A stretch of DNA of 21,550 nt from Verrucomicrobiota bacterium. Its GTDB lineage: Bacteria > Verrucomicrobiota > Verrucomicrobiia > Opitutales > Opitutaceae. The stretch is taken from the NCBI GenBank assembly GCA_023386835.1, contig JAEWIY010000206.1, positions 1-21,550 on the forward strand, in the 5' to 3' direction. This document shows positions 6,341-13,806 of the stretch, piece by piece. The position numbers and the translations under genes are program-made. Within the stretch, counting starts at the first letter, position 1. Every line of letters begins with the position of its first letter. Under the pieces are notes generated by a model. That model saw only the letters and a list, made by a program, of their open reading frames with translations, was not told where the DNA came from and searched no databases.

Positions 6341-9052
6341 ATGCCCCTGTCCTTCACCGAGGTTGGTCGCGTTTGTGAGGCGAGCGACAATGTCGCGATC
6401 GCAGTGCGCCGGATCGAGGCGGGCTCAGAGATCGTGATCGACGGGCGAACGTATCCGGTGCGACACACGGTGCTGGAGGGGCATCGGTTCGCCGTGCAAT
6501 CGATCGCGGTCGGGGAGCCGCTGCGGTCGTGGACGCTGCCGTTCGGTCACGCGCTGATGCCGATCGCTCCCGGCGACTACGTCTGCAACGCATCGATGCT
6601 GGAGGCGCTGGCGGTGCGCCGGCTCGGCATCACGTTGCCCGAGCACCCCAATTTCGCGGATCACCTGGTGCCGTTCGTGTTCGATGAGGCGGCTTTTCGG
6701 CCGGCCCCGCCGGTGGACCTGGTGCCGTCGAACGAACGGCGGACGTTCCTGGGTTATCGCCGGCCGGGGCGGCGGGGCGTCGGCACCCGCAACATGATTG
6801 TGGTGCTTGGCACGACGTCGCGCACGGCCAGCCTGGCGCGGGAACTGGCGGCGCGGTTGCAGCCGTTGGCGCGATTGTATCCACAACTCGATGGCATTGT
6901 GGCCGTCGCGCACACGGAAGGCGGTGGCGACCATGAGCCCAACAACGTCACGGAAATCCTGCGGGCGCTGGCTGGCTTCATCGTGCACCCCAATGTCGGG
7001 GCGGTTCTGGCGCTCGACTACGGCGTGGAGCCGGTGACGAATGGGCGACTGCGGGCGTTCATGGAGGCGCACCAGTACCCGCTGAACGAAGTGCCGCATG
7101 CGTTTCTCAGCGTCACCGACGGGGTGTCGAGGGCCCTCGCTGCCGGTGAGGAGCTGATCCGGAAGTGGCTGCCGGAGGTGGCGGCGGCGCAGCGGACGCC
7201 GGAGCCGTTGAGCGAATTGCGGGTGGCGCTGCAGTGCGGCGGCTCGGATGCGTTTTCCGGCGTGTCCGGCAATCCGCTCGCCGGGCGGCTGGTGCACGAG
7301 GTCGTGCGGCAGGGGGGCAGCGGTGTGCTCTGTGAAACCGATGAACTGGGCGGCGCGGAGGCGTACGTCGCGCGTGGTATCCGGGACGTGGAGACGGCGC
7401 GTGCGTTGTTCCGGCAGATTGATCGCACGCGGGAGCGGCTGGGCTGGCACGGCGTCACGTTCGAGAGCAACCCGTCGGCCGGAAACAAACTGCGCGGGCT
7501 CTACAACATCACGCTCAAGTCGCTCGGCGCGGTCCACAAAAAGGATCCACGCACGCGCATCGAGCACGTGATCGACTACGCGGAGCCGCTGACCGCGCCG
7601 GGGTTTTATTTCATGGACAGCCCGGGCAATGACCTCGAGGCGATCGCGGGCGAGGTGGCGGCGGGCTGCAATCTGATCCTCTTCATCACGGGCAACGGCT
7701 CGGTGACAAACTTCCCGTTTGTGCCGACGTTGAAGATCACAACGACGACGCGCCGGCACGAGCTGTTGATCCACGAAATGGATATCAACGCCGGGCGATA
7801 CCTCGACGGTGAGCCGATGGAGACCGTGGCGGCGGACGCGTTCGAGCTCCTGATCGCGACCGCGTCCGGGCGACGCTCGCGCGGCGAGAAGGCGGGGCAT
7901 TCGCAAACGTCATTGTGGCGCGAGTGGCGGCAGACCGATTGCTCGCGCCTGCCGGAACTGCGCAGCCGCCCGGTGCCGGACGGGCGGCCGCTCGTGCGAG
8001 CGCGGGGGAGCGATGATGCGTTGGGCGAAGAGGAGACGGTCCGACTTTTTCGGGCGGCGGACGGCTACGCGATCGAGCGCGTGGGGTTGGTTTTGCCGAC
8101 GAGTTTATGTTCGTCGCAAATTGCTCGAATGGCGGCGGAGCGGATGAACGCGCGCGGTTGGCCGCAGGTGTGTGGGTTGGATCGGTTCGTGGCGCTGCCG
8201 CACAGCGAGGGCTGCGGTTTCGGCGGGGAGTCGATGTACCAGCGGTTGCATTGGACGTACCGCGGTTACGCGACGCACCCGAACGTGGCGGCGACGCTGT
8301 TGCTCGAGCATGGTTGCGAGAAGATTTCGAACGACGCGATGCGGCGGCAGTTTGAGACGGCTGGCGTGCCGCTCGAGCGCTTCGGTTGGGCGAGCGTGCA
8401 ACTCGATGGTGGGATCGAGAAGGCGCTGGCGAAGATCGAGGATTGGTTCTGGCAGACGAAAGACCGGTCGGTCGGGGCAATCCAAGTGGAGGCACGATTC
8501 GAGCGACTGAGCCTCGGGATGTTGAGCGGTGGAGTGGTCGGGGCGGTCGGAGCCCGTGCGCTGTCACGTTTGATTCGGCGACAGCTTTCGCGAGGCGGCA
8601 GCGTGCTGCTGCCGGAGGGCGATGCGCTGCTGGAGAGCGAGGAGTTTCGCGCAGCGTTCCCCGAGGTGGCGTCAATTCACGCGACGCTCGCTCACGGGCA
8701 GGCGGCCGAGGAACCCGGGTTGCACGTGGTGGCGACGGAAACGCGGCACTGGGTGGAGAACGTTTCGGCGTTGGGGGCGAGTGGCGTGCACATCGTGGTC
8801 GGTTTGGTGGGCGATTGTTCGCGTCAGGGGCATCCGCTGATCCCGGTGTTGCAGGTCGCGGAGGCGGGCCGGCTGCCGTCGGCGTTCGGCGCCGATGTCG
8901 ACCTCGTGCTCGGGGAAGATCACCTCGACGCGGAGACCGCGCTGCGCCGGCTGCTGATCGATACGGTGGAAGCGCGTCATTCGCCCGTGGCGACAGCGAA
9001 TGGCCTGGTAGATTTCCAGATCACCCGCGGGCTCCTGGGCGTCTCGACGTAG
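6341..9052 (+). CDS. UxaA/GarD-family sugar-acid dehydratase, internally duplicated
   Basis: 903 residues, against about 495-525 for UxaA or GarD. Residues 1 to about 95 are a SAF domain (NVAIAVRRIEAGSEIVI...GDYVCNASM). Residues about 130-525 are a full dehydratase core: FLGYRRPGRRGVGTRN, HTEGGG (191-196), DYGVE (226-230), QCGGSDAFSG (298-307), SNPSAGNKLRG, KSLGAVHK, DSPGND, ILFITGNGS and EMDINAG. Residues about 545-903 resemble the core again: HSEGCG (621-626), THPNVAATLLLEHGCE (with HGCE at 657-660), then a decayed second part (LSGGVVGAVG, IVVGLVGDCSRQGHPLIPVLQVAE). The family dehydrates altronate or galactarate. Next to gudD and kdgD, galactarate dehydratase is the best guess. The usual Cys residues of HTxGCG and LGCE are missing in the first core but present in the second. 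Start chosen at the ATG at 6341; the frame stays open upstream only as antisense of kdgD and gudD. The TAG stop lies inside the following heptad repeat. Confidence 0.85.
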   Translation: MPLSFTEVGRVCEASDNVAIAVRRIEAGSEIVIDGRTYPVRHTVLEGHRFAVQSIAVGEPLRSWTLPFGHALMPIAPGDYVCNASMLEALAVRRLGITLPEHPNFADHLVPFVFDEAAFRPAPPVDLVPSNERRTFLGYRRPGRRGVGTRNMIVVLGTTSRTASLARELAARLQPLARLYPQLDGIVAVAHTEGGGDHEPNNVTEILRALAGFIVHPNVGAVLALDYGVEPVTNGRLRAFMEAHQYPLNEVPHAFLSVTDGVSRALAAGEELIRKWLPEVAAAQRTPEPLSELRVALQCGGSDAFSGVSGNPLAGRLVHEVVRQGGSGVLCETDELGGAEAYVARGIRDVETARALFRQIDRTRERLGWHGVTFESNPSAGNKLRGLYNITLKSLGAVHKKDPRTRIEHVIDYAEPLTAPGFYFMDSPGNDLEAIAGEVAAGCNLILFITGNGSVTNFPFVPTLKITTTTRRHELLIHEMDINAGRYLDGEPMETVAADAFELLIATASGRRSRGEKAGHSQTSLWREWRQTDCSRLPELRSRPVPDGRPLVRARGSDDALGEEETVRLFRAADGYAIERVGLVLPTSLCSSQIARMAAERMNARGWPQVCGLDRFVALPHSEGCGFGGESMYQRLHWTYRGYATHPNVAATLLLEHGCEKISNDAMRRQFETAGVPLERFGWASVQLDGGIEKALAKIEDWFWQTKDRSVGAIQVEARFERLSLGMLSGGVVGAVGARALSRLIRRQLSRGGSVLLPEGDALLESEEFRAAFPEVASIHATLAHGQAAEEPGLHVVATETRHWVENVSALGASGVHIVVGLVGDCSRQGHPLIPVLQVAEAGRLPSAFGADVDLVLGEDHLDAETALRRLLIDTVEARHSPVATANGLVDFQITRGLLGVST

Positions 9053-9373
9053 CGTAGGAGTAGCGCGGAGGAGTAGCGCGTAGCGAGTAGCGGGTAGCGA
9101 GTAGGACGAGCCGTAAGCGCGAAGCCGCATGTCGCCTTCGGCGAGTGTAAGTCGAAGTTTAACGTTTAAGGAGTAAAGCGGCCCAGTATTCACGAGGTAG
9201 CCGCAAGAACGCACAAAAAGCTCAAAAATGGAGCTCGGCGTTTTTCGGTTCTTTGCGTCTCTTGCGCGTTTTTGCGGCCCTGCTTGCCTAATGCCTTTCG
9301 CTTAACGCTTACAGCCTAACGCTTACAGCCTACAGCTTACCGCCTAGCGCTTACCGCCTCTATCTTACCGCGC
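9050..9373 (+). repeat. Composite spacer repeat, unit C (uninterrupted copy)
   Basis: Fills the 330-bp spacer before the ThuA gene. Order: left heptad-like tract of GTAGCGN units (9049-9103; includes GTAGCGCGTAGCGAGTAGCG) beginning in the stop codon of the preceding gene; GTAAGCGCGAAGCC; GTCGCCTTCGGCGAGTGTAA (9131-9150) with GTTTAACGTTTAAGGAGTAAA; GTATTCACG; left arm from GCCGCAAGAACGCAC (9200-9229); centre GGAGCTCGGCGTTTTTCGG; right arm ending GCGTTTTTGCGGC (9249-9278); then twelve heptads of consensus NGCYTAN (9285-9368). The arms pair at 22 of 30 positions. No promoter or gene is evident inside. Confidence 0.75.
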
Positions 9374-9382
9374 CACCTCCCC

Positions 9383-10465
9383 ATGCGATATTCAGTTCTT
9401 GGTTACTCCTGGTTTTTGGTCGTGATGATGGCGGTGGTGACGTTACGCGGGGCGGAGGCAGTTCCGTTGCAGTTTCCGGGCCTTGAGGGGCCGGGGAAGG
9501 GGCGGCACGTGGTGTTGGTGGCGGGGGACGAGGAGTATCGCTCGGAGGAATCGATGCCGATGCTGGCGAAGATCCTGAGCCAGCGGCACGGGTTCACCTG
9601 CACGGTCCTGTTTTCCCTCGAGCCGACCAGCGGGCGGATCAATCCGAACGAGCAGACGAACATTCCCGGGCTCGAGGCGCTGGATCAGGCCGACCTGTTG
9701 ATCATCGCGACGCGGTTTCGTCGGTTACCGCAGGAGCAGCTGCGGCCGATCGCCCGGTTTCTGCGGGCGGGTAAACCGGTGATCGGCCTGCGCACGGCCA
9801 CGCATGCGTTCACCGGTGATGCCGTCACGGACGGCATCGTCTGGCGTGACTTCGGGCTGAACGTGCTCGGCGAAACGTGGGTCGCGCATCATGGCCAGCA
9901 CAAGGTTCAGGGAGCGCGCGGGGTGATCGAGCCCGCCCAGGCGGAGCATCCCGTGCTCCGTGGCGTGCGGGACGTGTTTGGCCCCAGTGACGTGTACACG
10001 GTGCGCCATCTGAAGGACGACGCGACGATCCTGCTGCGCGGACAAGTCACGGAAACGCTGGCTCCGGATTCGGCCGCCGTCGTTGGACCGCAGAACGCTC
10101 TGATGATGCCGCTGGTCTGGCTGCGGCCCTACGAGGTGCCCAACGGTGAGCGTGGGCGTGCGCTCTGCAGCACGATCGGTGCGGCGGTGGATTTTCTCAG
10201 CGCGGACTTGCGGCGGCTGATCGTCAACGCCGTGTACTTCCTCAACGAGCTGCCGGTGCCAACGGAGGCGGACGTGCGCTTTGTGGATCCGTTCGAGCCG
10301 ACATTCTACGGCTTCGTGAACGACGACGCGCGTTGGCTGGAGCGGAACTTGCGCCCGGCTGACTTTGGTCTGGGCCGGGCCACGACACCCTTTGCGATCG
10401 TGGAGGAGCCGCCCACCTGGGTGCGTCCGCGCGATCAATCGCCGAAGTCGGAGGGCGCACGATGA
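9383..10465 (+). CDS. Secreted ThuA-like domain protein
   Basis: 360 residues. Residues 1-26 look like a signal peptide (hydrophobic FLVVMMAVVTL, cleavage likely after GAEA). The body has a ThuA/class I glutamine amidotransferase-like fold: VVLVAGDEEYRSEESMPMLAKIL (about 43-65), a Rossmann-type strand ADLLIIATRFRRLP, the GKPVIGLRTATHAF turn where amidotransferases carry the nucleophile, and HHGQHKVQGARGVIEPAQAEHPVLRGV. No amidotransferase Cys-His-Glu triad is visible. ThuA proteins are tied to trehalose/disaccharide use and, in Planctomycetes and Verrucomicrobia, commonly sit beside PVC-type cytochromes; the biochemical role is not established. Its last codons overlap the next gene by 4 bp (ATGA), so the two are co-translated. 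Only repeat C lies upstream, so the promoter is within or before it. Confidence 0.85.
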   Translation: MRYSVLGYSWFLVVMMAVVTLRGAEAVPLQFPGLEGPGKGRHVVLVAGDEEYRSEESMPMLAKILSQRHGFTCTVLFSLEPTSGRINPNEQTNIPGLEALDQADLLIIATRFRRLPQEQLRPIARFLRAGKPVIGLRTATHAFTGDAVTDGIVWRDFGLNVLGETWVAHHGQHKVQGARGVIEPAQAEHPVLRGVRDVFGPSDVYTVRHLKDDATILLRGQVTETLAPDSAAVVGPQNALMMPLVWLRPYEVPNGERGRALCSTIGAAVDFLSADLRRLIVNAVYFLNELPVPTEADVRFVDPFEPTFYGFVNDDARWLERNLRPADFGLGRATTPFAIVEEPPTWVRPRDQSPKSEGAR

Positions 10466-13400
10466 GGTGGGGCGGGCGACGCGGCGGCGTCACGAACTCC
10501 GTCAATCGGCTCTTCCCTTTCGTCCCAAGCTTGAGCGCGGCGTGGTTGGGCGTGTGCGCGCTGTGGGTGCTGGCGGTGGCTCCGGTCCCCGCCGCTCCCG
10601 TGCTGCCGCCGCCGGCTCCGGGTGAGCGGATCGTGCTGATCGGCAATGCGCTGGCGGAGCGGATGCAATACTACGGGCATCTCGAGACGGCGCTCGTCCG
10701 CCGGTTTCCGGAGCACGATCTGACGGTGCGCAACCTGGCGCATTCCGGCGACACGCCCGCGTATCGTCCACGCGCGGGACGGTCGTCGCCGTGGGCGTTT
10801 CCGGGCGGTGACGCGTTCCAACCGGAGTATGCGATGCACTTGGGCTCGGGGCATTATCCCTCGTTCGACGAGTGGCTGACGCTGGTGCAGGCCGACACGA
10901 TCCTGGCCTTCTTCGGGTTCAACGGGTCTTTCGCCGGAGCGGCGGGTGTGGAGCGTTTCGCGGCGGAACTCACCGCGTTTGTCGCGCACACGCAGCAGCA
11001 GCGCTACAATGGCCACACGGCGCCGCGGCTCGTCCTGGTGTCGCCGATTGCGTTCGAGGATCTGTCAGCCACGCGCGACCTGCCCGACGGCCGCGAAGAG
11101 AACGGTCGGCTTCAGCGCTACACGGAAGCCATGCGCCGAGCGGCGGAGCAGACGGGCGTGGGCTTCGTCGATCTGTATTCGCTGACTCGCGACTGGTTTG
11201 CGTCGGCGTCGGAGCCACTGACGATCAACGGCGCGCACCTCAACGAAGCCGGATATCGCCGGCTCGCGCCGCATCTGTTGGAGGCACTCTACGGCGCCGG
11301 GCCGGCGGTGGCGGAGGACCCGGTGCTGCGCGAGGCCATCAACGACAAGAACTGGTATTGGCTGAATGATTACCGGATTCCCAACGGCGTGCACGTGTAC
11401 GGCCGCCGGTATGATCCGTTTGGCCCGGAGAATTACCCGCAGGAAATCGCCAAGATGCGCGAGCTGACGCGGCTGCGCGACGAACGTGTCTGGGCGCTGG
11501 CGCGGGAACCGCGGCGCGAGCTGCCACCGGTCGACGAGGCGCGTTCGCGCCCGCTCGACCCGGTGCCGACGAACTACACGAGGCCGATCGAGTTTCTGGG
11601 CGCCGACGAGGCGGTGGAGAGTTTCACGCTGGCGGAGGGTTATCAGATCAATCTGTTCGCGGCGGAGAGCGAGTTCCCGGACCTGCGCAAGCCGGTGCAG
11701 ATGACCTTCGACAACCGGGGCCGACTCTGGGTCGCCGTGATGCCGAGTTACCCGCATTACCGCGCCGGGGATGCGCGACCGGACGACAAGATCCTGATCT
11801 TTGAGGACACGGACGGGGACGGACGCGCGGACCGGCAGACGGTGTTTGCGCGCGGCCTGCACCTGCCGACAGGTTTCCATCTCGCGCCCGAGGGGGTGTA
11901 CGTTTCGCAACAGCCCAACCTGGTGCTGCTGCGGGACACCGATGGCGACGACCAGGCCGACGAAAAGGAGTATTTGCTGCACGGATTCGATTCGCACGAC
12001 ACGCATCACGCGATCAGCGCGTTTGGCAGCGATGCGAAAGGTGCGCTCTACCTGCTGGAGGGGCGGTTCCTGCATTCGCAGGTCGAGACGCCGTACGGGT
12101 GCGTGCGCTCGAACGACGGTGGCGTGTACCGATTTGATCCACGGACCTGGCGGCTCGAGCGATTCAGCCAGTATGACTACGACAACCCGTGGGGCCTGTC
12201 GTTCGACGCGTGGGGGCAGCCGTTCATCGCGGATGCGTCGTCCGGCCGCAACTACTGGCTGCTGCCGCTCTCCTTGAAGCTGCCGTTCGGCATCGAGTAC
12301 CCAACGGAGACGCCGTTCACGGACCATCGCGTGCGGCCAACCTCCGGAACGGTGTTCGTGCACAGCCGCCACTTTCCGGACGACGTGCAGGGTGACTATC
12401 TGATCAACAATACGATCGGGTTTCGGGGCACGAAGCAGCATCGGCTGACCGAGGACGGCGCGGGCTTCCGCGGCCACTGGCGCGGCGATTTCCTGCAGTC
12501 ATCTGATCCGAATTTTCGTCCCGTGGACCTCGAGTTTGGGCCGGAGGGCGCGCTGTATTTGATCGATTGGCACAATCCGCTGATCGGGCACATGCAGCAC
12601 AACGCCCGCGATCCGAACCGGGATCACGAGCACGGCCGGATTTATCGCGTCACGTACCCAGCGCGACCGCTGGTGGAGCGCCCCGTGATCGCGGGTGCGA
12701 CGGTGCCGGCCTTGCTCGAACTGTTGACGTCGCCGGAGGACTACACGCGGACTCGTGCCCTGGCGGAACTGCGCGCGCGACCGACTGGAGAGGTGCTGCC
12801 GGCGGTGCGCCGCTGGATCGAGGAGCGAGCGACGAGTGACGATGAGGCGGCGGATCGGGCGCGGCTCATGGCGCTGTGGGTCACGTGGGGACAGCACACG
12901 GTGGACCCCGAGCTGCTCGAGCGCTGCCTGACCAGCCCTTCGCACCACGTCCGGGCGGCGGCGGTGGAGGTGCTTCGGCACGAATTTCGGAAGACCCCCG
13001 AGCACGACCGGTTGTTGAGGCGCGCCGCGGCTGACGAGCACGCGCGCGTGCGCCTGGCGGCGCTGGTGGCGGCGAGCTGGGTGGGAGGCACCACGGGGGC
13101 GGAGGTCGTGATCGAGGCACTCCGTCATCCGCTGGACTCGTGGATGGAGAACGTGGCGTTGTATGCGTTCATTCCGCTCAAGGAGCCGATCGCCGCGATT
13201 GTGTCGGCCGAGGGACGCCCAACTTCCGAGCTCGGTCGTCTGGGTGAACTGCTCGCGCGTGACCCGCAGTTCTCACGCCTGCCGCGGCCGTCGGCGAATG
13301 AGGTCCCTTCGAGCGTGGCCCGACGGATCGGCTCGGCCGGAGTGCAGGCGTGGTTGAAGGGCCGTGAAGTGTATTTCCGCGATGGACACTGCGTAACCTG

Positions 13401-13755
13401 TCACCAACCGGCGGGCGAGGGGATCGCGGGCATCTATCCGCCCCTGGCCGGCAGTGAATGGGTCGACGATGAGGCGCGGCTGCTGAAGATGGTGCTGCAC
13501 GGATTGACCGGCGACATCACCGTGAAGGGGCAACGTTACCTCGAGGAAACGACGCCGCCGATGCCGGCTTTCGCGGGGCTGTTGAACGACGAGGAAATCG
13601 CCGCGCTGGTCACGTACGTGCGAAATGCGTTCGGCGCACCTGCGTCGGTGACGACGCCAGAGCGGGTGCGCGAGCTGCGCGCAGCCACGGCGGGGCAGAA
13701 CACGTTCTACCGCGTCGAGGCCTTGCTGCAGGAGCACCCGTTGCCGCAACGGTAG
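10462..13755 (+). CDS. SGNH-like / PVC-type haem-binding CxxCH fusion protein
   Basis: 1097 residues, exported (hydrophobic stretch about 25-45, AWLGVCALWVLAVAPVPAA). Domains in order: SGNH-hydrolase-like about 55-285 (IGNAL at 60-64, GFN at 152-154, NGAHLNEAGY at 256-265); a linker; a PVC-type six-bladed propeller about 375-700, starting ESFTLAEGYQINLFAAES and including two Ca-loop-like motifs DTDGDGRAD (449-457) and DTDGDDQAD (492-500); HEAT-like helical repeats about 710-940; and a C-terminal cytochrome c with CVTCH (C977, C980, H981) and a likely distal Met in TPPMPAF (M1034). Such proteins are typical of Planctomycetes and Verrucomicrobia and probably oxidise sugars in the periplasm, passing electrons through the haem. 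The SGNH part lacks the nucleophilic Ser (Ala63) and has Asn256 where Asp is usual, so it is probably not an esterase. Coupled to the ThuA gene by a 4-bp overlap. Confidence 0.9.
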   Translation: MRWGGRRGGVTNSVNRLFPFVPSLSAAWLGVCALWVLAVAPVPAAPVLPPPAPGERIVLIGNALAERMQYYGHLETALVRRFPEHDLTVRNLAHSGDTPAYRPRAGRSSPWAFPGGDAFQPEYAMHLGSGHYPSFDEWLTLVQADTILAFFGFNGSFAGAAGVERFAAELTAFVAHTQQQRYNGHTAPRLVLVSPIAFEDLSATRDLPDGREENGRLQRYTEAMRRAAEQTGVGFVDLYSLTRDWFASASEPLTINGAHLNEAGYRRLAPHLLEALYGAGPAVAEDPVLREAINDKNWYWLNDYRIPNGVHVYGRRYDPFGPENYPQEIAKMRELTRLRDERVWALAREPRRELPPVDEARSRPLDPVPTNYTRPIEFLGADEAVESFTLAEGYQINLFAAESEFPDLRKPVQMTFDNRGRLWVAVMPSYPHYRAGDARPDDKILIFEDTDGDGRADRQTVFARGLHLPTGFHLAPEGVYVSQQPNLVLLRDTDGDDQADEKEYLLHGFDSHDTHHAISAFGSDAKGALYLLEGRFLHSQVETPYGCVRSNDGGVYRFDPRTWRLERFSQYDYDNPWGLSFDAWGQPFIADASSGRNYWLLPLSLKLPFGIEYPTETPFTDHRVRPTSGTVFVHSRHFPDDVQGDYLINNTIGFRGTKQHRLTEDGAGFRGHWRGDFLQSSDPNFRPVDLEFGPEGALYLIDWHNPLIGHMQHNARDPNRDHEHGRIYRVTYPARPLVERPVIAGATVPALLELLTSPEDYTRTRALAELRARPTGEVLPAVRRWIEERATSDDEAADRARLMALWVTWGQHTVDPELLERCLTSPSHHVRAAAVEVLRHEFRKTPEHDRLLRRAAADEHARVRLAALVAASWVGGTTGAEVVIEALRHPLDSWMENVALYAFIPLKEPIAAIVSAEGRPTSELGRLGELLARDPQFSRLPRPSANEVPSSVARRIGSAGVQAWLKGREVYFRDGHCVTCHQPAGEGIAGIYPPLAGSEWVDDEARLLKMVLHGLTGDITVKGQRYLEETTPPMPAFAGLLNDEEIAALVTYVRNAFGAPASVTTPERVRELRAATAGQNTFYRVEALLQEHPLPQR

Positions 13756-13765
13756 GGGGGCTCCT

Positions 13766-13787
13766 GCGCCGAGTTACTCCCCGGCGC
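13766..13787. terminator. Possible terminator hairpin between convergent genes
   Basis: GCGCCG (13766-13771) and CGGCGC (13782-13787) form a 6-bp all-GC stem with a 10-nt loop in the 51-bp gap between two convergent genes. There is no T-tract. Confidence 0.3.
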
Positions 13788-13806
13788 GGCGCGATCGTGA
13801 GCGCGT

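Noticed and set aside
6425..7906. 493-codon minus-strand open frame across the UxaA-family gene
   Set aside because: Arg/His/Gln-rich translation with no recognisable domain, antisense to a gene with clear family motifs.
9285..9368. Heptad array considered as a CRISPR array
   Set aside because: The units are contiguous 7-bp near-repeats with no spacers and no cas genes nearby.
11065..12477. 470-codon minus-strand open frame within the PVC-type protein gene
   Set aside because: Antisense shadow of the propeller domain; no domain, signal or start context.
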